Shown here: positions 37,831 to 55,140 of the stretch, one piece after another
Layout of the letters: every line of letters begins with the position of its first letter
How positions within the stretch are numbered: position 1 is the stretch's first letter
Notes under the pieces: model-generated
The model's database searches: none
Told to the model about the DNA's origin: nothing
What the model saw: the letters and a program-made list of their open reading frames with translations, nothing else
Program-made: the position numbers and the translations under genes
NCBI GenBank assembly: GCA_031216445.1
Contig: CM062218.1
Span: 13,575,501-13,639,500, forward strand
DNA length: 64,000 nt
Reading direction: 5' to 3'
DNA from: Lateolabrax maculatus
Lineage: Eukaryota > Chordata > Actinopteri > Acropomatiformes > Lateolabracidae

Positions 37831-40800
37831 GGAAACAGATGTATACTGTACTGTATGATCTGAGAGTCTGATCAGCCTCTGTTCACATTAGCAGTTACAT
37901 TTTTAGAATTTACATGTAAACTAACATAAAAATAATTTCTTCTGATGGCATTCAATTATTTGACTCTGAAAGTAACATACTATATTGAAAAATATACATC
38001 TACCTGTATTCAACTGGAGGAAGCTTTTGCTCAAAGCAAAGTACAATTGAAGTACAATCCAAGCCACAGTGTATCTACTACTACACAAATATACTAAACA
38101 CACACAAAGTGTAACATTTTGAGGCCATAATGACATTTAAAAAAAAGCCAATACATTATACAACCCAACATTTAAAACATTAATTACTGACATCAGTTGT
38201 ATAACTTATTTCAATAATTCACTTTTCAATCACCTTAAAAGTTAACTCACTGAAGTTTTATTTGGTGCATCCAGTTAGTGCAGCACTCACATTGAAGATG
38301 TTTTCACAGTGAAGCAGCAGACAAACTTCAGCTGATTCTCATCTATCTGCAGGTGTGTGTTGTTTCTGCTTCAGCTTGTGGTGCTGTGGACATTTTAACT
38401 TTGGTAATTACTACATGAACTTGAAACTGTAAGGTTCCAACTTAAATTTTGTTTAACCTTACTTTTTACATTGTTGTAAGAGACAATATAAACGTGCTGT
38501 TGTTCAGCTTCTCAAAGGCTGGTCCGATAATACACAACTGAGTGACACACACATTCCAATGAGCAATCTAATCACATTCCAGCAGTTTGCACATCACTCA
38601 ACGCTCCTTGAAGTCAAACTTACAGTATTGCCTTTTGTCCCACATAATGACAAAGCTCATTTACATCAGTGATCCCCATTCACATGCATCAACACATTAC
38701 CTGGACTGAATGCTTTGTGCAAACACCACTTGAGTCTGAGGGGTGCTGCCACTGGGAGTCTGCAGGTTTCCATTTTGCCCAAACACAAGACCAGCTGATT
38801 TCACTTGTCTTTGATTGAAGCTTTGCCACTCAGCTGCTCTGGGGTCTGTTTCAAGAAGCAGGTTAAGTAAGGTATCTGGAAAACATTGCTGAACCTGAAT
38901 GGGTCATTCCATTGCCCCTTGGCAAGCCCCAGGGGGGGCCCTGTGAGAGATGATAGAGGAGCGAAGGTAAAGAGAGAGGGAGGGTGGGGCAAGGAAAACA
39001 AGAACAAACGGACGTGCAGGTCAGGAAGGCATGTATAAACATAAGGCAGGAATGAGGAGTGCTTGAGGTTCAGTCCTGCTCCTTCAGATTAAAAAAAAAG
39101 AGGCAGTGTTCACTCATTATAATAGCTATTCCCCTCAGAAATCACCACATGCCTTATGTAAAGTGAAGTGAAGCAGCAGCGAAACAACAATATATTCAAA
39201 TAAAATAAGAACCCCATAGAGAAGCAAATCATTCACTGACATTTTAAGACTTAGTTATTCATCTAATAAGGCAAGAGGTAGACATTCAGTTTTCTTCAGA
39301 CTGTGACATTTTCTCTCCAGAACAACCAATTGAATTTGCTTCAATAAAATACAGATGCTGACTATGTTCCTCAAAAAAGATGGACAGCAGACCAGTAAAC
39401 ATACACACATAAATTACATTTTAATCCATTTATTGTTGTTGAAATGAACATGTTTGCCATTAATTCATGTAGAGAAAGAAAATAGTATCATCTTGGAACT
39501 GAAAATGTGTAAAGTGTACTTTAAAACGTGTGTACTGTGTTAGTGTACTGTGTTAGTGAGCCAGTGATTTGGATTGAATGTGAACAAAGCTCAGAAGTGA
39601 CTAAAGACTTTTCCAGTTACATTCCAGTCAAAACCATTGTGATTGTTGTAATCACCCATTTAAACGGTTACATTCCAGTGATTGTGGCCTCTTTCATTAC
39701 AGCCTTTGTCTATGAGAGTGAGTTACTAGTTTGTGAAGGTGCAATCTAGATTAATCTGATAAATATTTATTATGTATTCTTTAAATAATCTCTGTATAAA
39801 TATTAGAGAAAGTCAAAATATGACTTGATGAATTAAAAAATGTCTATAAATAATAGCTTCTACTGATCTTAGTATTCTCTTGTTTATCAAAAGGAGTATC
39901 ATCAGACTGTGTAAGTATTCGTTAAAGAATGCCCAACATCTTGCCAGTATCTCAGGTCATTTTAACTTGTCTGATACTAATAACAAAAGGAACCCCTTTT
40001 TTTTCAAGAAGGAATGTTGATTTGTCTGTATACATGAAGCTATGAGGGGATACTGAAGTCTGTCTGCAACTGTTTTAAGTCCTCATAATCTTGATTCCAT
40101 GCAAAGGCACATCAGTGAAACCTAGTGTTGGTGTTTGATTTATTCTTATCTGGTAGTTTGAATATAAGATTTAAGGGCTTAGGGGTCATCAGCAAAATAA
40201 GTAAGAATATTGGTATTAAGAGCCTCAGCTTCAGATATCTTTGGATATTTAAACATTTTCTTGCCAAATTCTTTGACAGACAGACAGAGTATTAATTCTA
40301 GGTTAATAAATCACATGTCTAAATCTACCTGTATAGAATGGATCATAGGATTTAGAGCATTTTCACAAAATGTGCACTGGCAACCACCTCAGAGCGAGCA
40401 CAGTTCTTTCTGTGACTGTGACACTGAAATAAGATTAGCACTTTGATGTGACAGAGGTTTCAATATCATTAAATTACACCTTTTATACTTATCAAATGTT
40501 TTCTGGTACTGTATGCAGTAATGTTGCAATATGCTGTTTTGTCCATTCTGACATAGAATAAATGATGCCAGTTGAAATGTAGATATAAAATCTGTTTTGG
40601 TGTATTACTTTTTAAAATAAATAACAAAGAGCAACAACATGAGCACAGGAAAAATGCCACATTTTTTTCCCCACCCATGCACCAGCACCACATTCACACT
40701 GCTAGACTGGAGTTAGACACACAACTAAACTGAATGCACAATCAAAAAGCATAATGAGATTTAGAAAACAGAAATGTTTAATTTCAAGATTATTGTACTG

Positions 40801-41130
40801 TTCACAAACACCTTGAATGTCACATACAGTAACACTTTAAAATGAAATTTTAATCTGAGTATAACCTTGTGTACACCGTTGTGTAAAGGAGGCCTCAAAA
40901 TAAAATTGGAGCATGCCCTGAGCAGAAAATGCATTCAAAGAAATGTACATCTTTCAGTACTGATTTAGCAGTAATTTATTTTCCAATAGGAAATATGACA
41001 TTTAGAACCACTTTGGACCTTGAGTTATTTGATGTTTAGGGAGTGATTGGAGAAATGCCCCCCCTAATGTGAACAAAGTCTCAGAGCATCCACTTGGACA
41101 TGCTAATGAATGTTAAGAAATATACTATTA
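37830..41130. other. Spacer between divergent forkhead copies A and B
   Basis: About 3.3 kb of AT-rich DNA without recognisable exons. The near-identity of the two arms stops at about 37830 and 41131, so the spacer itself is not palindromic. It contains a 13-bp tandem duplication at 39531-39556 and a segment near 38838-38890 (gtctgtttcaagaagcagg) reminiscent of another common fish repeat. Confidence 0.6.
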
Positions 41131-41285
41131 CTGTGATCACTGGCTCCACCTCCAGCACTAATGGCTCATCTACTTATCAAAAGGTCCTCATTAACCTGCA
41201 GTGCACACCCTGTAATGTCCTATTGTCCCCACAGGACTTATATCCACAGCTGACCTCTTCAGGTCCACATCTGCTCTCAGTGAGG
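41131..41285 (+). promoter_or_regulatory. Conserved upstream module of FoxH1-like copy B
   Basis: Plus-strand counterpart of the block before copy A: tgatcactggctccacctcc, cttatcaaaaggtcctcatt, gtcctattgtccccacagg and gacttatatccacagctgac. The TATA-like word is ttatat here against ttaaat in A. The FoxH1-type site reads TGTGGATA (minus strand), one base off consensus. The transcription start is expected about 30 bases downstream, giving a 5' UTR of roughly 60-70 bases. Confidence 0.5.
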
Positions 41286-41341
41286 TTGGGATCACGACTC
41301 TGTGTGCGGGACTTGACTCCTCTGATATTTCAACAAACAAG

Positions 41342-42463
41342 ATGCAGAACAGGACTGAGAGGTTTGGAGCTCAGCGGCCTCTCTCTGCTCCGGGCAGCAG
41401 CTCTCCGCAACATCTGTTCAGGAAGAGCACCACCTACCTGGCTAAGATCGCTGTCGTCCTCCAAGACGCTCCAGACAAGATGCTCACTTTTGCTCAGGTA
41501 GGAAAGAGTCAAGTTGTTTTCAGTGACTATGCTTAAAAATAATGTCATATGCCAATCTGATTTTTTATATCCAAAAAAACCTTTAATTTAATTTCAACCT
41601 GATGTTTTTCTAGTTGATGGACAGACTTGCACCATTGCTCTCTGAAGACAAGAAACCTGTTGAGAACAACATCAGAGTCTGTTTATCAGCCAACAAATGT
41701 TTTGTCAAGGTGAGTTTTATTCCAAAACTTCTGATATTTCAAATGAACACATTTCTTTTTTTATTTTTAAAGAAACAACTTAACCTAAAAAAGCCTGTGT
41801 TGTATTTTTCAGGTTCCAGTGCTTCCAGATTCACTGGACAGTAAGAGAAACTACTGGAAACTGGACCCCAGTCACATCACAGCAAAGATGGTGCGTCGCC
41901 ACTTCAAAGGAATCCTGCGGCTCTTCCCCGAGTTGGCCTCCAAAGTGGAAACGGAGAACACGAGCAGACCATCAGAGCACTGCTCAGCTCTCCACTCTCC
42001 TGAACCTGCGGCCTGCAGAGCCGTTCAGATCAGATGTGAGGTGAAGTTCAGCAGTCCTTTCTCCATCGAATCGCTCCTGAAGAGAGACGGTCCCTCCGCT
42101 CGGGCCCCCAGAGCTTCTCCTCTCTCCGGTGTGCCGGTCAGAGTGGAGCAGCAGCAGCATCTGTCCACACACGGACACAGAGTTGGGACCAAGAGGAGCT
42201 TCAGCTGGGAGCCTGAGGAGCCTCTCCTCCTTCAAGCTTCAGCTGGAAGTTCCCCCATCTGCTCAACAGGGGGCAGCACACACCATGGACTCACTGCTGC
42301 TGGAGCTGCTAAACCCATCAAGAGGATGCACATGTGGACTGAGTCCTCGTTCCCCGTCTACACAGGAGCCGGTGCCGCTCCTCATTTCACCAGCCCACAC
42401 AGCAGTTACATCACTTACTCTGTACCCACATTTACCCATGATGCTTTACGTTTCTATCTGTAA
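41342..42463 (+). CDS. FoxH1-like forkhead protein, copy B (intact)
   Basis: Exons 41342-41497, 41614-41709 and 41813-42463 have exactly the same lengths (156, 96, 651 bases) as copy A and encode 300 residues. By eye about 11 residues differ from A: L/P and G/D in exon 1; I/L, R/K and S/P in exon 2; S/G, R/L, P/S, V/M, H/R and R/Y in exon 3. Introns are also alike (intron 2 is 103 bases in both). The forkhead domain, the RVCLS recognition-helix variant and the EH1 motif FSIESLL are unchanged. The gene points away from copy A, about 3.7 kb between start codons. No frameshift or stop is present, so both copies look functional. Six extra bases precede the ATG compared with A. Subfamily is tentative, as for A. 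Confidence 0.75.
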
Positions 42464-42501
42464 TGTGTTTTGTACCCCTTTTTGGAGCACTTTATGTTTA
42501 C

Positions 42502-42507
42502 AATAAA
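42502..42507 (+). terminator. Poly(A) signal of FoxH1-like copy B
   Basis: AATAAA only about 40 bases after the stop codon, implying a very short 3' UTR. This sequence is not shared with copy A. Confidence 0.65.
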
Positions 42508-42655
42508 ATGTAAAACCAAATTAAGCTTTTAGTTGTGCTTGTCTTTAAGAGTGCAAATTTACATTAACATTAATTAATATTAACATTAATATTGCTTTTC
42601 TTTCACAAACCAAATATGGGAGTAATCACCATATGCATAGTGCACCTTTTGTGGA

Positions 42656-42736
42656 GCATAAAATGGAAATACTCAAAATACTCAAAATTTTACTTAAGTA
42701 CAGTACTTGAGGAAATTGACTTACTTTCTGCCACTG
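42656..42736. mobile_element. Short remnant of the fish repeat family
   Basis: Contains taaaatggaaatactcaaa, ttacttaagtacagtacttg and ends ctttctgccactg, matching the end of the family seen at 13886-14234 and 33150-33445. It lies about 190 bases after copy B. Confidence 0.6.
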
Positions 42737-42739
42737 CTG

Positions 42740-43650
42740 CTCCTCTAGCTGTGTAAATATTATATATATATATATAGTGAGTCTAGAAGATGCTGAATCC
42801 AGCGAGCCTGTGTCTGCAGGGTTTTATTCCAAACAACACAGCACTTATTGAGATAAGACAATACTAAGCAAGCATAGTATTGTGTATGTTTACTGTGTGT
42901 CTGGTCACTTAAAGGACATATAGGACACATAAAGGAGCTCAGATGAGGTGAAAATCACTGCAATGTTGCCGAAAGCTTTCCACTTAAAAACTTCAGTCAG
43001 CAGCATTGTTCTTGTCTAATCACCCTCATTCCAGTGTCTGTCACCTCATTCACACAGCTGTTGTCTCTGATTGTGATTTCTTTGTGGGAGGACAAACTGG
43101 CTTTTGCATCTGCTAAATATGTATTAATTTCCATCTTAAACTGAACTCAAATGTACTGAAGTGCAAATATTTCCACCTAGACATGTTTGTTATGAAGTAT
43201 ATGCATATGTTCTCAATGATGACACATATGGGGGACATTTTAATAATTTATTCAGTTTGTCTGATTAGTCTAAAATGCTTGCTTTGGCCCCCTGAATGTG
43301 TATAGTTTAGCTTAGTATGCTTAGTATAAAATCACACTTTGGTAAGAAGTGTCCAGCTTTTTTGTGATATTCACAATCATTTCAACAGAAATGCTTTTTT
43401 GTTTTTTTGTTATAACTTTTTAAATTGTGCAAATGTGCCCAGTGACAACAACCTACTGCCATCTTTTTCTTTTTCAGAACTTCATTGTAATGTTTACCAA
43501 AAAGCTGTCCAGACTGTTATTGTATGGTATGATTTCATTGTGAATTTGTATATGTTTCATGCCTGGTGAAATAAATAAAGCATGCGTATTTGCATTTTGT
43601 GGTTTCTTTTCCTTGGTCAGTATAGTAATTAATGATTCATTTGCATCAGT
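42740..43650. other. Non-coding spacer between copies B and C
   Basis: No exon was recognised. A plus-strand AATAAATAAA near 43570-43579 could be a distal polyadenylation signal but no gene can be attached to it. Confidence 0.5.
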
Positions 43651-43659
43651 TGGTCTTTT

Positions 43660-43995
43660 TGTGCTGCTCCCTGTTGAGCAGATGGGGGAACTTCCAGCTG
43701 AAGCTTGAAGGAGGAGAGGCTCCTCAGGCTCCCAGCTGAAGCTCCTCTTGGTCCCAACTCTGTGTCCGTGTGTGGACCGATGCTGCTGCTGCTCCACTCT
43801 GACCGGCACACCGGAGAGAGGAGAAGCTCTGGGGGCCCGAGCGGAGGGACCGTCTCTCTTCAGGAGGGACGCACCATCTTTGCTGTGATCTGACTGGGGT
43901 CCAGTTTCCAGTAGTTTCCCTACTTGACTCTTTCTTACCTGAGAGCAGATGTGGACCTGAAGTGGTCAGCTGTGGATAGACGTCCTGTGGGGACA
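43660..43995 (-). pseudogene. Collapsed FoxH1-like copy C
   Basis: Minus-strand copy of the same gene with large internal deletions. Present: the upstream module, the exon 1/intron 1 junction (cttacctgag near 43935-43945), a 50-base piece of exon 3 around 43868-43918 (KLDPSHITAKMVR region), and an exon 3 piece at 43660-43868 (from LLKRDGPS to the CSTG region). Missing: essentially all of exon 1, exon 2, both introns and about 175 bases of exon 3 including FSIES of the EH1 motif. The 3' end of exon 3 after the poly-G/CTG region is also gone. No forkhead domain can be made. Some bases agree with A and others with B, so it likely predates or parallels the A/B split. Confidence 0.8.
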
Positions 43996-44269
43996 ATAGG
44001 ACATTAGAGGGTGTGCACTACCGGTTAATGAGGACCTTTTGTTCCTTTAATGAGGTGAAAATATTGGGGTGGGGCCAGTGGGGCCAGTGAAGCCTTCAAC
44101 TATGTGAATATAATTTCTCATTATTTTGTGGCCAATTTAACTATCTGTAGGTATATATAATCAGATTTGTGCTTACAACACAATTAACTTTTTTTTTTTC
44201 AGTACACTAACACTAACATGACTTATCATGACATGAACAAAGGGAGAAAACAGTTGTCACGATGTACGT

Positions 44270-44356
44270 GACCGCACCGGAGGATTTAGACCTCATTCAC
44301 TTATGAAACGGTCCTCATTAACATGGAATACACACATTCACTGCAATGTCCTATTG
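44270..44356 (+). pseudogene. Upstream-module remnant of a fourth FoxH1-like copy (D)
   Basis: The sequence ttcacttatgaaacggtcctcattaac followed shortly by actgcaatgtcctattga aligns with ctacttatcaaaaggtcctcattaac ... ctgtaatgtcctattgt upstream of copy B. It is in plus orientation, divergent from copy C, about 250 bases away. After cctattg the similarity ends and no coding part follows. Alternatively it might be a foldback extension of the copy C promoter. Confidence 0.55.
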
Positions 44357-44359
44357 ATT

Positions 44360-45650
44360 TTAAAGGCCGGTCTTAAGGGCCTGAAATAATGGATCATTTC
44401 TAAAGTAGCTGTGAGAGTCAACACCTTTTTAAAGCCATAAATGCATTAAAGAATTATTCTTTAATAAGTATTGACACATCACTGAAACAGACTAATGGGT
44501 TTTGGGTTAGTAAAGATAAATTAGAGAAATCTAAAACTGTGGGCGTATTTGACAGATCATGGATTTCCACATCATGTATGTCCTACTTAAATCCAATGGC
44601 AGATTTATAAAAAACAGAATACTTCTACTCTGAAAGCAAATCTTCCTGCCACTGCAGCAGTTAAATGCTGCTCTCAGTCAAGTGTGATTAGCCTTACCAA
44701 CCTTCAATAATAACTTGAAAATATTTTTGAAAAGTGAACTTCAATCTTTCGCTCCTTAAATCACTCATACCGACTTAAAACTTTTTCTCGAGCATGTCTT
44801 TGTTACCCCTCACTCCTACACAAGCACTGAAATATTGTTGAAGCCAGGACTCTTGATACACCTGATATATTACCTTGAAGAAATGAAATTATGAATACAT
44901 GTGAAAGTCTCTTTTGAGGATGGTAAAGCTTGGAGTCTGCCCTTTAGATGAGTCTGTCAAGTGCTTTCGTTTAAGGTGCGCGCTCCATTGAACAAGTATG
45001 CTGCTTAAATGTTTCTGAAATACACAACAGATATTGACCCCAGAACAGATCATTCGACTGGAGGTGCAATGATGAATGAAATAAAACATCTTAAACCAAC
45101 ATCAAGGCTTTCAATTTAGATACTGACAGAGATGAATTCATTTTAAGGCATTATGTACTTTGTCTTTTAAATAAAGGCTGTGGTTCTATATGCTCACTAA
45201 ACTGCTCCCCAACATCTTTAAGTGGGATAAAAACCAAAAAATAAAAACACACTTTGATTGTATTTATTGGATGTTTTTCCTTTTCCCCGCAGCTGTGTGT
45301 TATTTCAGAACTGCACCTCTAAATTAATTACAATTTGGTCACAGATTCATTTTAAGCTTTTACATTTTGCTTAGCTTTCAAACTGGTGTCACCATTTGAG
45401 CGCTAATGATATTGACTTAAAAGTTGAGAGCCAAAGATTTGCACTTTTCCCAATACTACTTGAATTCTGATTAACGGAATTAATATCAAGATAGTATGAC
45501 ACAACCCTGAAGGTAATTTCACAGGCTATAACTGCATTCATTTCCCCTTCATACAGTAACAGCTTGAAAACACAGGCCCATCTCTGTCAGAGAAGTAAAC
45601 AATCACTACATCACATTGATGGACAGAAGACACAGGACAGAGACTAAATG
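44360..45650. other. Non-coding interval before ctnnb2
   Basis: AT-rich, with no recognisable exon or known repeat on either strand. Confidence 0.6.
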
Positions 45651-45664
45651 AAATAAAATGCCAT

Positions 45665-45670
45665 TTTATT
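45665..45670 (-). terminator. ctnnb2: ctnnb2 polyadenylation signal
   Basis: Plus-strand TTTATT within ccattttattg reads CAATAAAATGG on the minus strand, about 1.05 kb after the ctnnb2 stop. A 3' UTR of this length is reasonable. Nearer candidates are not clearer. Confidence 0.5.
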
Positions 45671-46536
45671 GTTCAGCCGTGTCATAACCTCGTCTCCAAA
45701 ATAAGCACAGCAGGACTACAACTGGTTCATCAACCTAGCTACCCTTGATAGCACATAAAACTGGGTTTTATTAGACCACCAATGATAGCGTTAAAGACTT
45801 TTCTATCAGACATCCAATGATAGCATACAAAATAGTTGTTAACCTACCAGTGATACTGTATATAAAACACTTGTCTCTAGATTTATCCCCAACCCACCCT
45901 CAATTTCACCCATATCCCTCTTTAGAACATTTGTGACACTGACATATTTTATGCTTAAACAAGCACATATTAAGAATGCATAATTCTCCATTTTTGAGAT
46001 TATAAAAAAAAACTACACAATGTTACACTTTAAGTCAGAGTACAATTCAACTGATTATTAGTGTTCTACACATTCGGCCATTAACCAAAGGAACATTGTA
46101 TAATATCACTATAACTTAACACTACATGTAATATACGTTTAAAAAAAAAAAAAAATTACAAATGATTAGCATTGAAGAGAAAATGAAGATGGCTAGTGCG
46201 AAGGCAAGCTGGGTCAGTACCATAACAGAGAATGAGTAATACAAAAAGAAATAAAAAAATAGAATAAGAAAAATAGAAACAAAAAACTGATAAGTATACA
46301 GGCAAGGCTAAAACATATGTGTTTCAAACTTTTAAGATCCACCTCATGTGCACTCATCCATTTAGGTAACCTGATCCAAGACCTCCATTGTGTGATTCCA
46401 CATCTCTGATACTTTAACCCCTGCTTTTCCCCCGCTTCAACTTGCTTAAACATTCCCATGGCAACCATCTTCTTTGTTTTCTTGTGTCAGGCACTTTCCA
46501 AGACCCCTTATTCCTCTCTTTACCTTCAACAACTCT

Positions 46537-46591
46537 ACAGGCCAATCATAATGCTGATTCAGACAATACAGGCCAATCACAATGCAGGTTC
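46537..46591. repeat. Imperfect direct repeat in ctnnb2 3' UTR
   Basis: acaggccaatcataatgc and acaggccaatcacaatgc recur with a 31-base period and few mismatches, inside the presumed 3' UTR. Confidence 0.8.
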
Positions 46592-46713
46592 TATCAGAAT
46601 ACAACTGCAAAAAGAGCACAGGAAAAAATGTTCAGTCAATGTGTTGCCATTTATATCAATATTGCTTTTACAGTGAACTTGCAAGTTTTCTGTGGAATTC
46701 TGTCTTACCAATC

Positions 46714-53743
<7,030 letters not shown>

Positions 53744-53780
53744 TGTTCTTGCCTGCCCTCAGCCCGCACAGCAGATATGT
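53744..53780 (-). other. ctnnb2: 5' UTR part of the ctnnb2 ATG exon
   Basis: A pyrimidine-rich acceptor (TTTATTTCCTTCTACACAG) precedes 37 untranslated bases and then the ATG, giving the usual layout of a non-coding first exon followed by an exon with only MATQ. A second AG inside (GGCTGAG) could be used alternatively. Confidence 0.65.
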
Positions 53781-54779
53781 CTGTGTAGAAGGAAATAAAA
53801 GTACACAGGGGGGGAAGTCAGAGGACTCGCACTCAACCTTGAGTTTATCTTTCGACAAAGCCAGACCTAATCGCAGTGTTCACGCGTTTCTCCGACGTGG
53901 TCTCGACAATTTAAACCGCTGTCTCCGGCGCTACCTGGGCCGACTCGGACGCTTGTTTGGCTCGTAGCTCTGGAGGGGAAATGCCGAGCCTCCACCTCCA
54001 GCCGAGAGAGAGAGAGAGAGAGAGCAAAAGCGGTGGGTATTTCCAGGGCCAGCGTGAACACAATTCACCATTCAGCGGCAAAGAACATCAAAGGCATATT
54101 TCTCCCCCTCCCCCTACCACGGCCAAGTTCCGACCTCGCAGCTTGGGTTTCCAATGAGAGAAACTACCCCCTCCGCCCCGCAATCACTTCCATGACTCCT
54201 CCTCTCACGGTGGGTCCGACAACGAGCCCAACAAGCTGCTTCAACAAAACCAAAACAACAAATAAAAAATAAAAAAACCCAGATGTATAGCTCACATCAA
54301 CCAATAAATGTTTATTTTTATATATATATGGAAATATAACTGAAGCGCTCGCGTGCATTAGCCTCCTTGAAGGCTCGCTAGGCTAACACGCCGAGCTAAC
54401 CAGCTAACATAAACAAACAGTGCTCAGCGCTTCACTCGCGGGGACTAAATCGGGGGGGAAAAACTCGTCCCGAGGCTCCGCCGGCACCGGACGGCGTTAC
54501 CGTCGCGAATCACTGCATCGTTAAGGGGGTCGTGACTTTCGAGCAGAAACCCCCACCCCGTCCAAAATGTTTAATTCCGCCTCGATTAGCTCGGCTAACC
54601 GGGACGTATGAAAAGTAGATCCAAGCGCCGCCGAGCAGGAGAGAGAGAGAAAAAAAAAAAAAAAAAAACCTGCCCGAGCCGCCAGCCGGACCAGAAAAAA
54701 CCCCACCGGAGCCCCCCTCCCCGGCCAAAAGATGGTTTTTCTCTCCGTGAGGCGAGGTGTCGGCGCGCTTGCGAGTCCG

Positions 54780-55140
54780 TCGTGCGACAGATGTGGCGAG
54801 CGCGGGGCTCCTTACCAGAGTCGAGCGGCTCCTCCGTGGTGCTCGTCAGGGGGAATTTTCTCCTTCCTCTTGGCCGAAAACGGGGACTCAAACGGCGGCT
54901 GCTAGGTGAACCACCCGTGGAAGTCCGAACCACACCCGCTGCCGCTCCGCCGAAGATGTTGCTTCCGCCCGTGCGACCGAACGTCAAGATGGCGAAGGAG
55001 AAAATCACGGTATTCTGCCGCACTCTGGAAAAATAGGGCGCCGCTGGAGATAAAGTTTCGCCGTCGGAACGGAATGATTTCGCACTCGCTGACGGGCACC
55101 GGCGGGTTTTCGTGACGAGAGCAGCCGGCTGTTTCGGTTT
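54780..55140 (-). promoter_or_regulatory. ctnnb2: CpG-island promoter of ctnnb2
   Basis: A CpG-dense block with no TATA box. It contains AAGATGGCG (54987-54995 on plus), the YY1 core often found at transcription starts, and a CTTCCGCC ETS-type site nearby. It directly precedes the non-coding first exon. The housekeeping-type promoter fits the broad expression of beta-catenin. Confidence 0.6.
54816..54985 (-). other. ctnnb2: Non-coding first exon of ctnnb2
   Basis: Ends at a good donor, CGACTCTG|GTAAGGAG (54816). The upstream limit is set approximately by the promoter island. It is separated by about 1 kb of intron from the ATG exon. Confidence 0.55.

Noticed and set aside
38838..38900. Resemblance to another fish repeat (gtctgtttcaagaagcagg)
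   Set aside because: Only about 20-60 bases match remembered wording and no element ends were found, so it is not listed as a feature.
37830..41130. Possibility that A and B form one long perfect palindrome
   Set aside because: Similarity stops at about 37830 and 41131, and the flanking 3' UTRs also differ, so only the gene units are inverted repeats.
42129..42506. A 125-codon overlapping frame inside exon 3 of copy B (also 128 codons in copy A)
   Set aside because: It starts mid-exon, diverges at its C-terminus between copies, and is explained by GC-rich sequence lacking stops in the alternate frame.
54608..55036. 142-codon frames on both strands across the ctnnb2 promoter
   Set aside because: They arise from stop-poor CpG-rich DNA and contain a poly-A/poly-lysine stretch. 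The ctnnb2 non-coding exon and promoter explain the region better.
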